From NCBI RefSeq assembly GCF_000067165.1, contig NC_010162.1, positions 11,210,501 through 11,274,500 on the forward strand: DNA of 64,000 bases. Direction: 5' to 3'. A model generated the notes under the pieces. That model searched no databases, was not told where the DNA came from, and saw only the letters and a list, made by a program, of their open reading frames with translations. The translations under genes were made by a program, and so were the position numbers. Origin of the DNA: Sorangium cellulosum So ce56. Lineage in GTDB: Bacteria > Myxococcota_A > Polyangia > Polyangiales > Polyangiaceae. Shown here one piece after another: positions 57,559 to 64,000 of this stretch. Position 1 is the stretch's first letter. Each line of letters opens with the position of its first letter.

Positions 57559-57827
57559 TCATGGACGTGGTGGTCCGAGCAGCGCGGACGCGAAGTCCAG
57601 GAAGACCCGCACCCTCGGGATGACGTGCCGCGGGCTCTGGTAGAGCGCGTGGATGGGACGCTCGTCCACGGCGAACTCATCGAGCACGGTGACCAGCGCC
57701 CCCGACGCGAGCTCGGGCGCGATCATGAAGTCGCCGAGGCGGTGATATGCAGCGACCGCGCCGCGCGGGTGATGCTCCCGAGCTCGGCGACCCGCACGAA
57801 TGCCTCGATGTTCGCCAGGGAGTCCAC
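57559..57827 (-). pseudogene. LysR-family regulator with most of its interior deleted
   Basis: From a GTG at 57827 one minus-strand frame reads SLANIEAFVRVAELGSIT and then RAARSLHITASA, a LysR helix-turn-helix start, and stops after 34 codons. In another frame, from about 57745 to 57559, the sequence reads DFMIAPELASGALVTVLDEF, then ERPIHALYQSPRHV and VRVFLDF. This is the typical C-terminal end of the LysR subgroup that begins MDSLANIEAFV. About 200 residues in between are missing. The two pieces are joined out of frame, so the gene is dead. Confidence 0.8.
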
Positions 57828-58009
57828 GGCGCCGACGCTACCATGCCGCGAGGCGCCCTCGATTCGTGCGCGTCACGCACGAGTCCTGTTCACGGGATGC
57901 GATCGACCCGCCCCCGCGCGCCGGGTAATCCCTGCTCATGCCGCGGGCGCCCTTCGACCAGGTGAGGAAAGGCGCCCGCGCGACCTCAAGGCCTCAAGGC
58001 GCGGAGTCC

Positions 58010-59413
58010 TCAGGGCTCGACGTGGATCTCGCCCATCATGCCGCGCTCGGTGTGCTCGAGGATGTGACAGTGATACATCCACATGCCCGGCTCATCGAAG
58101 CGCGTCACGATGCGCACGGTGGACCGCTGCGGCAGGATCACGGTGTCCTTGTTGGCGAGCTCCTCGTCGGCCACCGGCACATCGTCCCTGGCCAGGACCT
58201 GGAAGAAGAAGCCGTGCAGGTGGAACGGGTGGTCCATCTCCGCGTCGTTCTTCAGGTCATAGACATGGACCGATCCCTCCTGGACGTCGATCGGCGGCAC
58301 GTCCGGAAACGCCTTGCCGTCGATCGTGAACGTCAGCTTGCCGTCGACATACCCCTCGTCGAACGTGATCGTCGCTTCCGCCGGCCCGCCCGGTAGCCGC
58401 TCGATGGCGGGGCCCGTCTCGGGGAGCGTGCGCCCGGACAGCCCGGGCCCCTCGCCGATCCGCACCCTGGCGAGCGGCATCGGCTCGGCCAGTCCGGTGT
58501 GGTGCCCGCGCTCGTAGGCTTCGTTCATCAGGGTGAGCTCCGTTCCCGGCTCGCCGTCGGCGATCAACAGCACGTCGTAGCGCTCGCCGGGAGAGACCAG
58601 GAGCCTCTCGGTGTCGTACGGCTGCGGGATCAGCCCGCCGTCGGTGCCGATGACGCGGAACGTGTGGCCCGGGAGCGCCAGGTTGAAGAAGCGCCCGTTC
58701 GCCACGTTGACGATCCGGAGACGCGTGAGCCCGCCCGGCTGCACGTCGAGCGCTGGCATCACCTCGCCGTTGACGAGCACGACGTTGCCCTCGCGGCCCA
58801 TCATGATCGTGTCGTCGTCGAGCTCTTCATTGAAGGTCCCATCCTTGTTCAGGAACACGTCCCCGAGCACGGCGATCTTCTCGACATCGGCCTCCGGCTC
58901 GTTCGGTCCGCGCACGCGGATCAGGCCGAAGAGACCCTTCTGGATCTGCTCCGGCTCCATCACGTGCGGGTGGAACCAGTAAAACCCCGCGTCCCGCAGC
59001 GTGAACTGGTACGTAAACGTCTCGCCTGGCGCGATCGGCTCCTGCACGGCCATCACGCCGTCCATCTCGTTGGGCACCCGGACGCCGTGCCAGTGGATGG
59101 TCGTCTCTTCCGGCAGGCTGTTCTTGAAGTGGACGATCAGCGTGTCGCCCACGTTCGCCTCGATCAGCGGCCCGGGGACCGTACCGTTGTAGGCCCAGAC
59201 CGTGGTGGTCGTGCCCTCCAGGTAGGCCTTCTCTGCCTCCCTGGCCTCGAGATCGACCTCGACGATCCTGGGATCGGGGTTCCTGTCGGGCACGACGGCG
59301 GGCTCGCCCCAGGCATCGGGCACGGGCGGCTCCTCTGCCTGCTCGGCGGCGCACCCGGCCGCGAGCAGCGATAGCAATGCGACGCCCGCAAGAGCACGCG
59401 AAAGCCGTATCAT
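58010..59413 (-). CDS. multicopper oxidase lipoprotein
   Basis: A 467-residue periplasmic or outer-surface oxidase (CueO/laccase-like). The lipoprotein signal ends LLAAGC (cysteine near residue 21). Three cupredoxin domains carry the copper motifs HWHGVRVP (about 106), WFHPH (about 146), HPFHLHG (about 398) and HCHILEHTERGMM with the type 1 Cys, His and axial Met (about 448). All type 1-3 copper ligands are present. It probably oxidises Cu(I) or an organic or metal substrate. Its start overlaps the stop of the small lipoprotein gene by four bases. Confidence 0.92.
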   Translation of the reverse strand: MIRLSRALAGVALLSLLAAGCAAEQAEEPPVPDAWGEPAVVPDRNPDPRIVEVDLEAREAEKAYLEGTTTTVWAYNGTVPGPLIEANVGDTLIVHFKNSLPEETTIHWHGVRVPNEMDGVMAVQEPIAPGETFTYQFTLRDAGFYWFHPHVMEPEQIQKGLFGLIRVRGPNEPEADVEKIAVLGDVFLNKDGTFNEELDDDTIMMGREGNVVLVNGEVMPALDVQPGGLTRLRIVNVANGRFFNLALPGHTFRVIGTDGGLIPQPYDTERLLVSPGERYDVLLIADGEPGTELTLMNEAYERGHHTGLAEPMPLARVRIGEGPGLSGRTLPETGPAIERLPGGPAEATITFDEGYVDGKLTFTIDGKAFPDVPPIDVQEGSVHVYDLKNDAEMDHPFHLHGFFFQVLARDDVPVADEELANKDTVILPQRSTVRIVTRFDEPGMWMYHCHILEHTERGMMGEIHVEP

Positions 59414-59886
59414 GGCGCGCTCTCCTCGTCGGTGGGGTTGCCGGACATCTCGTTCGAGTACTCGGAGTAGACCTCGCCCACCTTACAGCGGAGACGGTAC
59501 GTGTACTCCGTGTCCTCCGTCGCCGCTGAGTCCATGTAGGCCTTCTTCGACCCTGCGACGGTGAAGGCGACGGCGTACTCGTTCGCCGGGTCCTTGCGCT
59601 CGGCCTCGATCTGATCGCACTCCGGCTGTGGCACCCACTCGACGTGAAGTACGTCGAGCATCGGCATCACGAACGACAGGACCGGCGCGTCGGGCGCCGT
59701 CACCGCAGGCCCGCCGCCGCTCCCGCCGCCTTCTCCAGTGCCGCCGTGTCCCCCCGTGCCGTCCGCCGCTCCCGCGCCGCCACCCCCGCCCGTACCGTGG
59801 GCATGAGGGCTTTCCGTCTCCGAGCCTCCGCACGCGGCAAGGGCGATGCTGACGGCGGCGAGGCCGATGAGGCGAGAGTAAGCCAT
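59410..59886 (-). CDS. small lipoprotein with fibronectin-like domain
   Basis: A 158-residue lipoprotein: signal IALAAC (near residue 19), a His/Gly/Ala-rich linker (HAHGTGGGGGAG, about 28-60) and a domain of about 85 residues. That domain has a fibronectin type III-like feel (APDAPVLSF... YTYRLRCKVGEVYSEYSN). AAGGAG lies 9 bases before the ATG. It precedes and overlaps the multicopper oxidase gene, so the two are coupled. The domain may bind carbohydrate or the oxidase; function unknown. Confidence 0.65.
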   Translation of the reverse strand: MAYSRLIGLAAVSIALAACGGSETESPHAHGTGGGGGAGAADGTGGHGGTGEGGGSGGGPAVTAPDAPVLSFVMPMLDVLHVEWVPQPECDQIEAERKDPANEYAVAFTVAGSKKAYMDSAATEDTEYTYRLRCKVGEVYSEYSNEMSGNPTDEESAP

Positions 59887-60307
59887 GACTGAGTCTCCTT
59901 GTGGGTTCCTGGTGTCCTCTGAATGTAACCCATTTGGTCACAGCGGCGAGGTGCCGCAGGATGCCGCCGCTTGTTCTAGGCACCAGCGGGCCAACCGTGA
60001 CGCGCGGACACATTTTTTGTCGCCCGCTGCCCCGGCGGCGATGCCCGCTCCGTTCTTCGATCCGTCCGCTCACCGGCGCGGCGCATGGCCGGGCTGGCCA
60101 CCGAGCCTGTCGCGGTGGTCGTGGTGATCGCGCCCGAGGCAGACGAGCTGAGCCACCGCGCTCGCCTGTAATGCGGCGGAGGCACGCGCGTCGTCCACGC
60201 AGGACTGAAAGAAGAACCCTTCATGTGCTACGCGACCGACCGCTGGAACGCCCCCCGGGGTCGGCTTCCACGAGCATCATGGAACGTGAACGAAAGGACA
60301 CGAGACG
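59887..60307. other. divergent promoter region between the two oxidase operons
   Basis: About 420 bases between the lipoprotein/oxidase pair and the second oxidase gene. It includes the candidate operator at 59924-59942. No gene recognised. The last bases contain the ribosome site AAAGGA of the plus-strand oxidase. Confidence 0.45.
59924..59942. promoter_or_regulatory. candidate operator (imperfect inverted repeat)
   Basis: TGTAACC-CATTT-GGTCACA is a 7-5-7 inverted repeat with one mismatch, located about 40 bases upstream of the small lipoprotein start in the divergent region. The shape suits a dimeric repressor or activator. The regulator is unknown. Confidence 0.4.
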
Positions 60308-61816
60308 ATGGCGACGGCATTGCGGCGGTATCCGCTGATCATCGGCGCCACGCTCGCCGCCGGGATCGCGGCGGCGTTGCTTCTCCGGCCCCATCCTCCC
60401 TGGCGCGCACCGGAGCGCGGCGCCGCGTCGGCCAGCGCCGTGCCCGCCGGCGGCAGCCCCCTGAGCGCGCAGGTGCGCGAGTTCGAGGGATCTTACCCGG
60501 AGGCGGCGTCGCCGACCGGCGTTGTCCGCGACGTCGCGCTCGAGGCCGCCCCGGCTACCCTGCCGCTGCTCGACGGGCAGCCCCTGGACGTCTGGGCCTA
60601 CAACGTCCAGGTCCCCGGGCCGACAATCCGCGTCCGCCTCGGCGAGCGGCTCCGCGTGACGTTCACGAACCGGCTCGCGCGGCCGACCACCGTGCACTGG
60701 CACGGCGTGCGCCTCCCGAACGCGATGGACGGCGTGCCCGGCGTCACGCAGCCGGCCGTGCCGCCGGGAGGGACCTTCGTCTACGAGTTCGTCCCCAAGG
60801 ACGCCGGAACGTTCTGGTTCCACCCGCATCTGAGGAGCAGCGAGCAGGTCGAACGCGGCCTGTACGGCGTCCTGGTGGTCGAGGACCCGGTGCCCCCGCC
60901 CTACTCGCGCGACATCGTCTGGGTGCTCGACGACTGGCGCATCCGAGAGGGCGCGATCGATCCGCAGTTCAACACGCCGCACGACCTCATGCACGACGGT
61001 CGCTGGGGCAACGTCATCACCGTCAACGGGAGCATCGACGAGCGCCTCACCGTCCGGCCCGGCGAGCGGATCCGCCTCCGGCTCCTCAACGCGGCGAACG
61101 GGCGGGTCTTCGCGCCGGACTTCTCCGGCCTCGACGCGCGGGTCATCTCGGTCGACGGGCTGTACACCGCCAAGCCGCTCGACCCCGCGGGGTTCGAGCT
61201 CGCGCCTGGCAACCGGATCGACCTCGACATCACCATCCCGGCGTCCGCGGCGGGCCGTCAGTTCAGCGTCGTCGACCGCTTCACCCGGCGCCCGAACGCG
61301 CTCGCCTCGATCGACGTGAGCCAGGGAGCAGCGGTGCGGACCCCCGCCTTCCCCTCGCCGGCAGCAGCCCACGTGGCCCCGTGGCGCGATACAGAGGCGA
61401 TCGCGCCGCGACTGGAATACCGGCTGGCCGCGAGGAGAGGCGGTGAGTTCGGGATCGAATGGACGCTCAACGGTGCAGCGGCTCGCCATGCTCACGACAC
61501 GGAGGCGTCGACCGCGGAAGGTGATGGGCACGAAGTCTCGGTGCTGCCGCGCCGGGAGTGGAGCAAGCTCCGGTTCGTCAACGACTCTGGCCGGCTCCAC
61601 CCGATCCACCTTCACGGGATGTTCTTCAAGGTCCTGAGCCGCAACGGCCGACCCGCGGACGAGCCGTTCTTCCGCGACACCGTGCTGGTCCACGGGCGTG
61701 AGACCGTCGACGTCGGCGTGGTCCCTCTCGACGAGGGGCGCTGGATGCTCCATTGCCACATCCTGGAGCACGCCGAGGCCGGCATGATGTCGCTGCTCGA
61801 CGTGAAGTCGATGTGA
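60308..61816 (+). CDS. membrane-anchored multicopper oxidase
   Basis: A 502-residue oxidase with an N-terminal hydrophobic anchor (residues 8-26) and a basic/Pro segment. Cupredoxin domains carry HWHGVRLP, WFHPHLRS, HPIHLHG and HCHILEHAEAGMM with Cys and Met type 1 ligands. All copper sites are present. It differs from the divergent oxidase by its anchor and a linker near residue 395 containing ARHAHDTEAST. Such paired oxidases may act on different substrates (Cu(I), Fe(II) or phenolics); the sequence does not show which. AAAGGA lies about 10 bases upstream of the ATG. Confidence 0.9.
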   Translation: MATALRRYPLIIGATLAAGIAAALLLRPHPPWRAPERGAASASAVPAGGSPLSAQVREFEGSYPEAASPTGVVRDVALEAAPATLPLLDGQPLDVWAYNVQVPGPTIRVRLGERLRVTFTNRLARPTTVHWHGVRLPNAMDGVPGVTQPAVPPGGTFVYEFVPKDAGTFWFHPHLRSSEQVERGLYGVLVVEDPVPPPYSRDIVWVLDDWRIREGAIDPQFNTPHDLMHDGRWGNVITVNGSIDERLTVRPGERIRLRLLNAANGRVFAPDFSGLDARVISVDGLYTAKPLDPAGFELAPGNRIDLDITIPASAAGRQFSVVDRFTRRPNALASIDVSQGAAVRTPAFPSPAAAHVAPWRDTEAIAPRLEYRLAARRGGEFGIEWTLNGAAARHAHDTEASTAEGDGHEVSVLPRREWSKLRFVNDSGRLHPIHLHGMFFKVLSRNGRPADEPFFRDTVLVHGRETVDVGVVPLDEGRWMLHCHILEHAEAGMMSLLDVKSM

Positions 61817-61982
61817 ACGCGTCGCCAGCCTGAAAATCGACGCGCCGGTTGTCACGCTTCGCGCCGTCGCCGCTAGAAGGGGCAGGAGGTTCGACGATGA
61901 TGGACCGGCTTCGGAGATCGTGGACGAGGCAAGCGGGTCTCGCGCGCCTATGCGCGTCTTCGACTCCTGCTAGGAGGGTCCG

Positions 61983-62561
61983 ATGGGGAGTGACTTTGAC
62001 GCAGCGCGCCGCGCGGCAAGGCGCGCGTACGAGCTCGGGCGATTGCGCAGCTCCGCCCTGCGAGCGGCGATGGTCGCCGCGGTATCTGCCGCGGCCGCAG
62101 TGGTCGCCGTCGGCCCCGACGCGCTCGCATGGGTGCCCGTCACCCTGCTCGTCTGGATCTTCATCGAGTGGCGCGGGACATGGCTCCTTCGCGGCGCACG
62201 GGGTGGGCTCCTCGCGGGGCTCACGACGCTCGCTCTTCCGCTCTCCATCCTGCGCCCGTGCTGCCGCCTGGACGCGGACATGAGCTCGGGGACGTGCTGC
62301 ACGATGCCGGGGGCGTGCGTCGTCGTGGGCGCGATGCTCGGTCTGTCGCTGGCCTTGGTTGTGCCGCGCGTGCCAAGCGAGCGCCGCGCCACGACAGCCA
62401 TCGGTATGGTGCTCGGCGTGGGCTCGGTCGCCGCGCTTCGATGCGGTGCGCTGCTGTTCGGTGAGGCGGCCGGGCTGATCGGCGGGCTCGTGGCAGGTGT
62501 CGTTGCGGCCAACCTGGCGCGTGCATGGATGGATCGGGGTGAGCTCGGGGCCCACAGCTAG
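61983..62561 (+). CDS. membrane protein with Cys-rich loop
   Basis: A 192-residue protein with five or six hydrophobic helices and a loop rich in Cys and Met: RPCCRLDADMSSGTCCTM, ending PGAC (about 92-112). The Cys pairs CC...CC...C suggest soft-metal binding. AGGAGG lies 5 bases before the ATG. A further ribosome-like GGAGG lies before an ATG at about 61897, opening a short Arg-rich frame that overlaps this gene. No family recognised. It follows the multicopper oxidase gene by 166 bases on the same strand and may belong to the same copper response. Confidence 0.6.
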   Translation: MGSDFDAARRAARRAYELGRLRSSALRAAMVAAVSAAAAVVAVGPDALAWVPVTLLVWIFIEWRGTWLLRGARGGLLAGLTTLALPLSILRPCCRLDADMSSGTCCTMPGACVVVGAMLGLSLALVVPRVPSERRATTAIGMVLGVGSVAALRCGALLFGEAAGLIGGLVAGVVAANLARAWMDRGELGAHS

Positions 62562-62580
62562 TTCCACGCGTCAGGAATCC

Positions 62581-62622
62581 CGCCAGAAACACCGGTCGAT
62601 AACGAACGATCGCCAGAAACAC
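62581..62622. repeat. 12-bp direct repeat in a gene-free gap
   Basis: CGCCAGAAACAC occurs twice, 30 bases apart, in the gap between the Cys-rich membrane protein and the TetR gene. It could be a spaced regulator site or the scar of an old insertion. The rest of the gap (62562-62839) shows no gene. Confidence 0.55.
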
Positions 62623-62839
62623 TATTGGCTACCATAGCTTCCGCCTGTTTCGCGGCGAAGGGTGGCTCCGGTGTGGCCCAACGGGGCGCCCTGCGCCGCC
62701 GCGTCGCCCGCGGTGAAGGGCCCGCGGCATCACCGGTCCTACCGTACAGGCACGCTGCATGCGCTGGTTGACATAAACCACCTACGCGATCCACTCCCCT
62801 CCCGTGGTGCCTGGACGTGCTCCTCGGCGCGGTTGCGCC

Positions 62840-63481
62840 TCACTCCTTCCGCGTCCGCCCGCTCGCCACGGCCTGCTCGTGCGCGAGGACCCGCTGCAGC
62901 AGCGCCGTGCTCTCCTCCGCCATCCGCTCCGGTGAGCACGGCATTCCCTTGTGGATCCAGCTCGTCATCAGCCGTACCAGCGCCGCCGCCGCCGCCTCGG
63001 AGCGGAGCACGAACAGGGCCCCCTCCTCCAGCGCCAGCCGCGGAGCGTACAGGCGGCAGATGCTGCCCTGAAGGATGTCCTCCAGGGAGCGCGTCAGCAC
63101 CCGCTCGCTCTTCTCCGCGGACAGGAGCTCCTGCACCAGCTCGTGCATCTCGGCGAGGTGGCGGTAAAACGGCAGGAAGTCGAGCGGACGTCCCGCATCC
63201 CGCAGGAACAGCGCTCGCAGGTGCTCGTGTCCGAACAGCAGCAGCTGCTCCTTGTTCTCGTAGTGCGAGTAGAACGTGGACCGCCCGACGTTGGCTCGAT
63301 CGATGATGTCCTGGATCGACACCTCGTCATAGCCCTTCTCCAGGATCAGCGAGACCAGGGCGTCCGAGAGCAGCTTCCGGGTCTTCTGCACGCGCCGATC
63401 CGCGATCTTGCCGGCGGCCCGCGTCCTGTCGCCGCCCCTGCCCCTGTCCTCGTTTCCGGACTTTTTCGAGCTCTTGTTCAT
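62840..63481 (-). CDS. TetR-family transcriptional regulator
   Basis: A 213-residue regulator. The N-terminal part is Lys/Arg/Asp-rich (about 1-28). The TetR helix-turn-helix (about 32-85) reads VSIQDIIDRANVGRSTFYSHYENKEQLL in two recognisable halves, with the YSHYENKEQLL end typical of the family. A helical ligand-binding domain follows. It is divergent from the sterol-desaturase gene, the usual arrangement for a repressor of a neighbouring membrane-lipid enzyme. The inducer is unknown. Confidence 0.9.
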   Translation of the reverse strand: MNKSSKKSGNEDRGRGGDRTRAAGKIADRRVQKTRKLLSDALVSLILEKGYDEVSIQDIIDRANVGRSTFYSHYENKEQLLLFGHEHLRALFLRDAGRPLDFLPFYRHLAEMHELVQELLSAEKSERVLTRSLEDILQGSICRLYAPRLALEEGALFVLRSEAAAAALVRLMTSWIHKGMPCSPERMAEESTALLQRVLAHEQAVASGRTRKE

Positions 63482-63544
63482 TAACGTTCAATCCGCGGTC
63501 CGTGTCGCTGGGTGGAAGAGGCGCCCGACCTCAGCATCCATCCC

Positions 63545-64000
63545 ATGCGAGGAACGCTGATCTGGATGACGAGCCGCCTGCTGTACCCGCTGCTGCTGGC
63601 GGTGACCTTGTACATCATCTACGCCGCCGTGACGCAGGGCTGGGACCTGAGGCGCGCCCTGTGGGGCTACCTCTTCGGCCTGATCGTCTTGCTCATCACC
63701 GTCGAGCGCCTGCTGCCGCTGTCGCCAGACTGGGGCATGACCCGCCAGAGCTTCTGGCGCGACCTCAAGTACCTGCTGGCTTCCGGCGTCACCATCGCGG
63801 TGGTGCGGACCGGCTTCGGCACCCTGGCCCTGTGGCTGAGCGAGCGGCATCAGGGCCCGCTCGCCGGTGCCTCCGTGCTCCCCAGCGTGGGGATCTTCCT
63901 CGTGGTCTTCGAGCTGCTTCAGTACTGGTTCCATCGCCTCAGCCACGACGGCAACGGAGCCCTGGGGCGCTTCCTGTGGAAGGTCCACCTAGCGCATCAC
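63545..64000 (+). CDS. sterol-desaturase-type fatty acid hydroxylase (partial, cut by window end)
   Basis: At least 152 residues, running off the right end of the window with no stop. N-terminal membrane helices (about 8-28 and 40-62) are followed by the first iron-binding motifs HRLSHDG (about 134) and HLAHH (at the end). These are typical of the fatty acid hydroxylase/sterol desaturase family of di-iron enzymes. It would hydroxylate or desaturate a lipid in the membrane. The start is uncertain: ATG 63545 or 63566 or GTG 63512. It lies divergent from the TetR gene, its likely regulator. Confidence 0.8.
   Translation, partial: MRGTLIWMTSRLLYPLLLAVTLYIIYAAVTQGWDLRRALWGYLFGLIVLLITVERLLPLSPDWGMTRQSFWRDLKYLLASGVTIAVVRTGFGTLALWLSERHQGPLAGASVLPSVGIFLVVFELLQYWFHRLSHDGNGALGRFLWKVHLAHH

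Overview
The window is GC-rich DNA (roughly 70% or more by eye) with dense coding on both strands and strong third-position GC bias, which keeps long antisense frames open. The gene content points to a myxobacterium, most like the cellulolytic Sorangium/Polyangium group. Markers are a MYXO-CTERM-like C-terminal tail, a GltJ/AgmX-like zinc ribbon-GYF protein, zinc-ribbon Ser/Thr kinases, many Gly/Ser/Thr-rich lipoproteins, and two secreted cellulase-type enzymes (GH6 and GH5). No rRNA, tRNA, CRISPR array or intact insertion sequence was recognised.

Layout. 1-14.5 kb: a 31-bp tandem repeat, an AgmX/PglI C-terminal-domain protein, truA, a DUF1343/NamZ-type muramidase, an HD-domain hydrolase, an OmpA/thrombospondin-3 protein overlapping a DUF11 MYXO-CTERM protein, an Rpn-family nuclease, the GltJ-like protein and a membrane protein with a C-terminal zinc ribbon. 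15-24.8 kb: a 773-residue DNRLRE/SdrD-B/Cys-repeat exoprotein, a lone receiver with a sigma-54-like promoter, an N-terminally shortened Eco57I-type methylase, a DsbA-like lipoprotein, a compact STAND ATPase and a LysR regulator. 25-37 kb: the GH6 and GH5 enzymes, a metallophosphoesterase, an alpha/beta hydrolase running antisense into an Hsp70 gene, a Ser/Thr kinase and a divergent methionyl-tRNA synthetase. 37-44 kb: an HMA metallochaperone, feoA-feoB behind a Fur-like palindrome, a GAF/PAS histidine kinase and a sugar transporter. 44-46 kb: a run of small membrane or helical stress-type proteins.

From about 46 to 62 kb the genes form a copper (and possibly wider metal) handling island. It holds a CDF exporter, a Csp-type copper-storage protein and a CusC-CusB-CusA efflux set whose CusA keeps all three copper-path methionines. 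It also holds a DUF305 protein, two different multicopper oxidases and a Cys-rich membrane protein. Two gene fossils lie in it: an HMA/cupredoxin remnant (likely from a copper ATPase or copper-binding protein) and a LysR regulator with most of its middle deleted. Together the intact genes could store Cu(I) (Csp), export it across both membranes (CusABC) and oxidise it in the periplasm (multicopper oxidases).

The right edge holds a TetR regulator divergent from a sterol-desaturase-type fatty acid hydroxylase gene that the window cuts off. The most unusual features are an 80-residue Met/Gly/Ser-rich insertion in CusA, a 117-bp near-perfect inverted repeat after the GH6 gene, and the 500-bp antisense overlap between the alpha/beta hydrolase and Hsp70 frames. 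Positions of non-coding motifs may be off by one or two bases.
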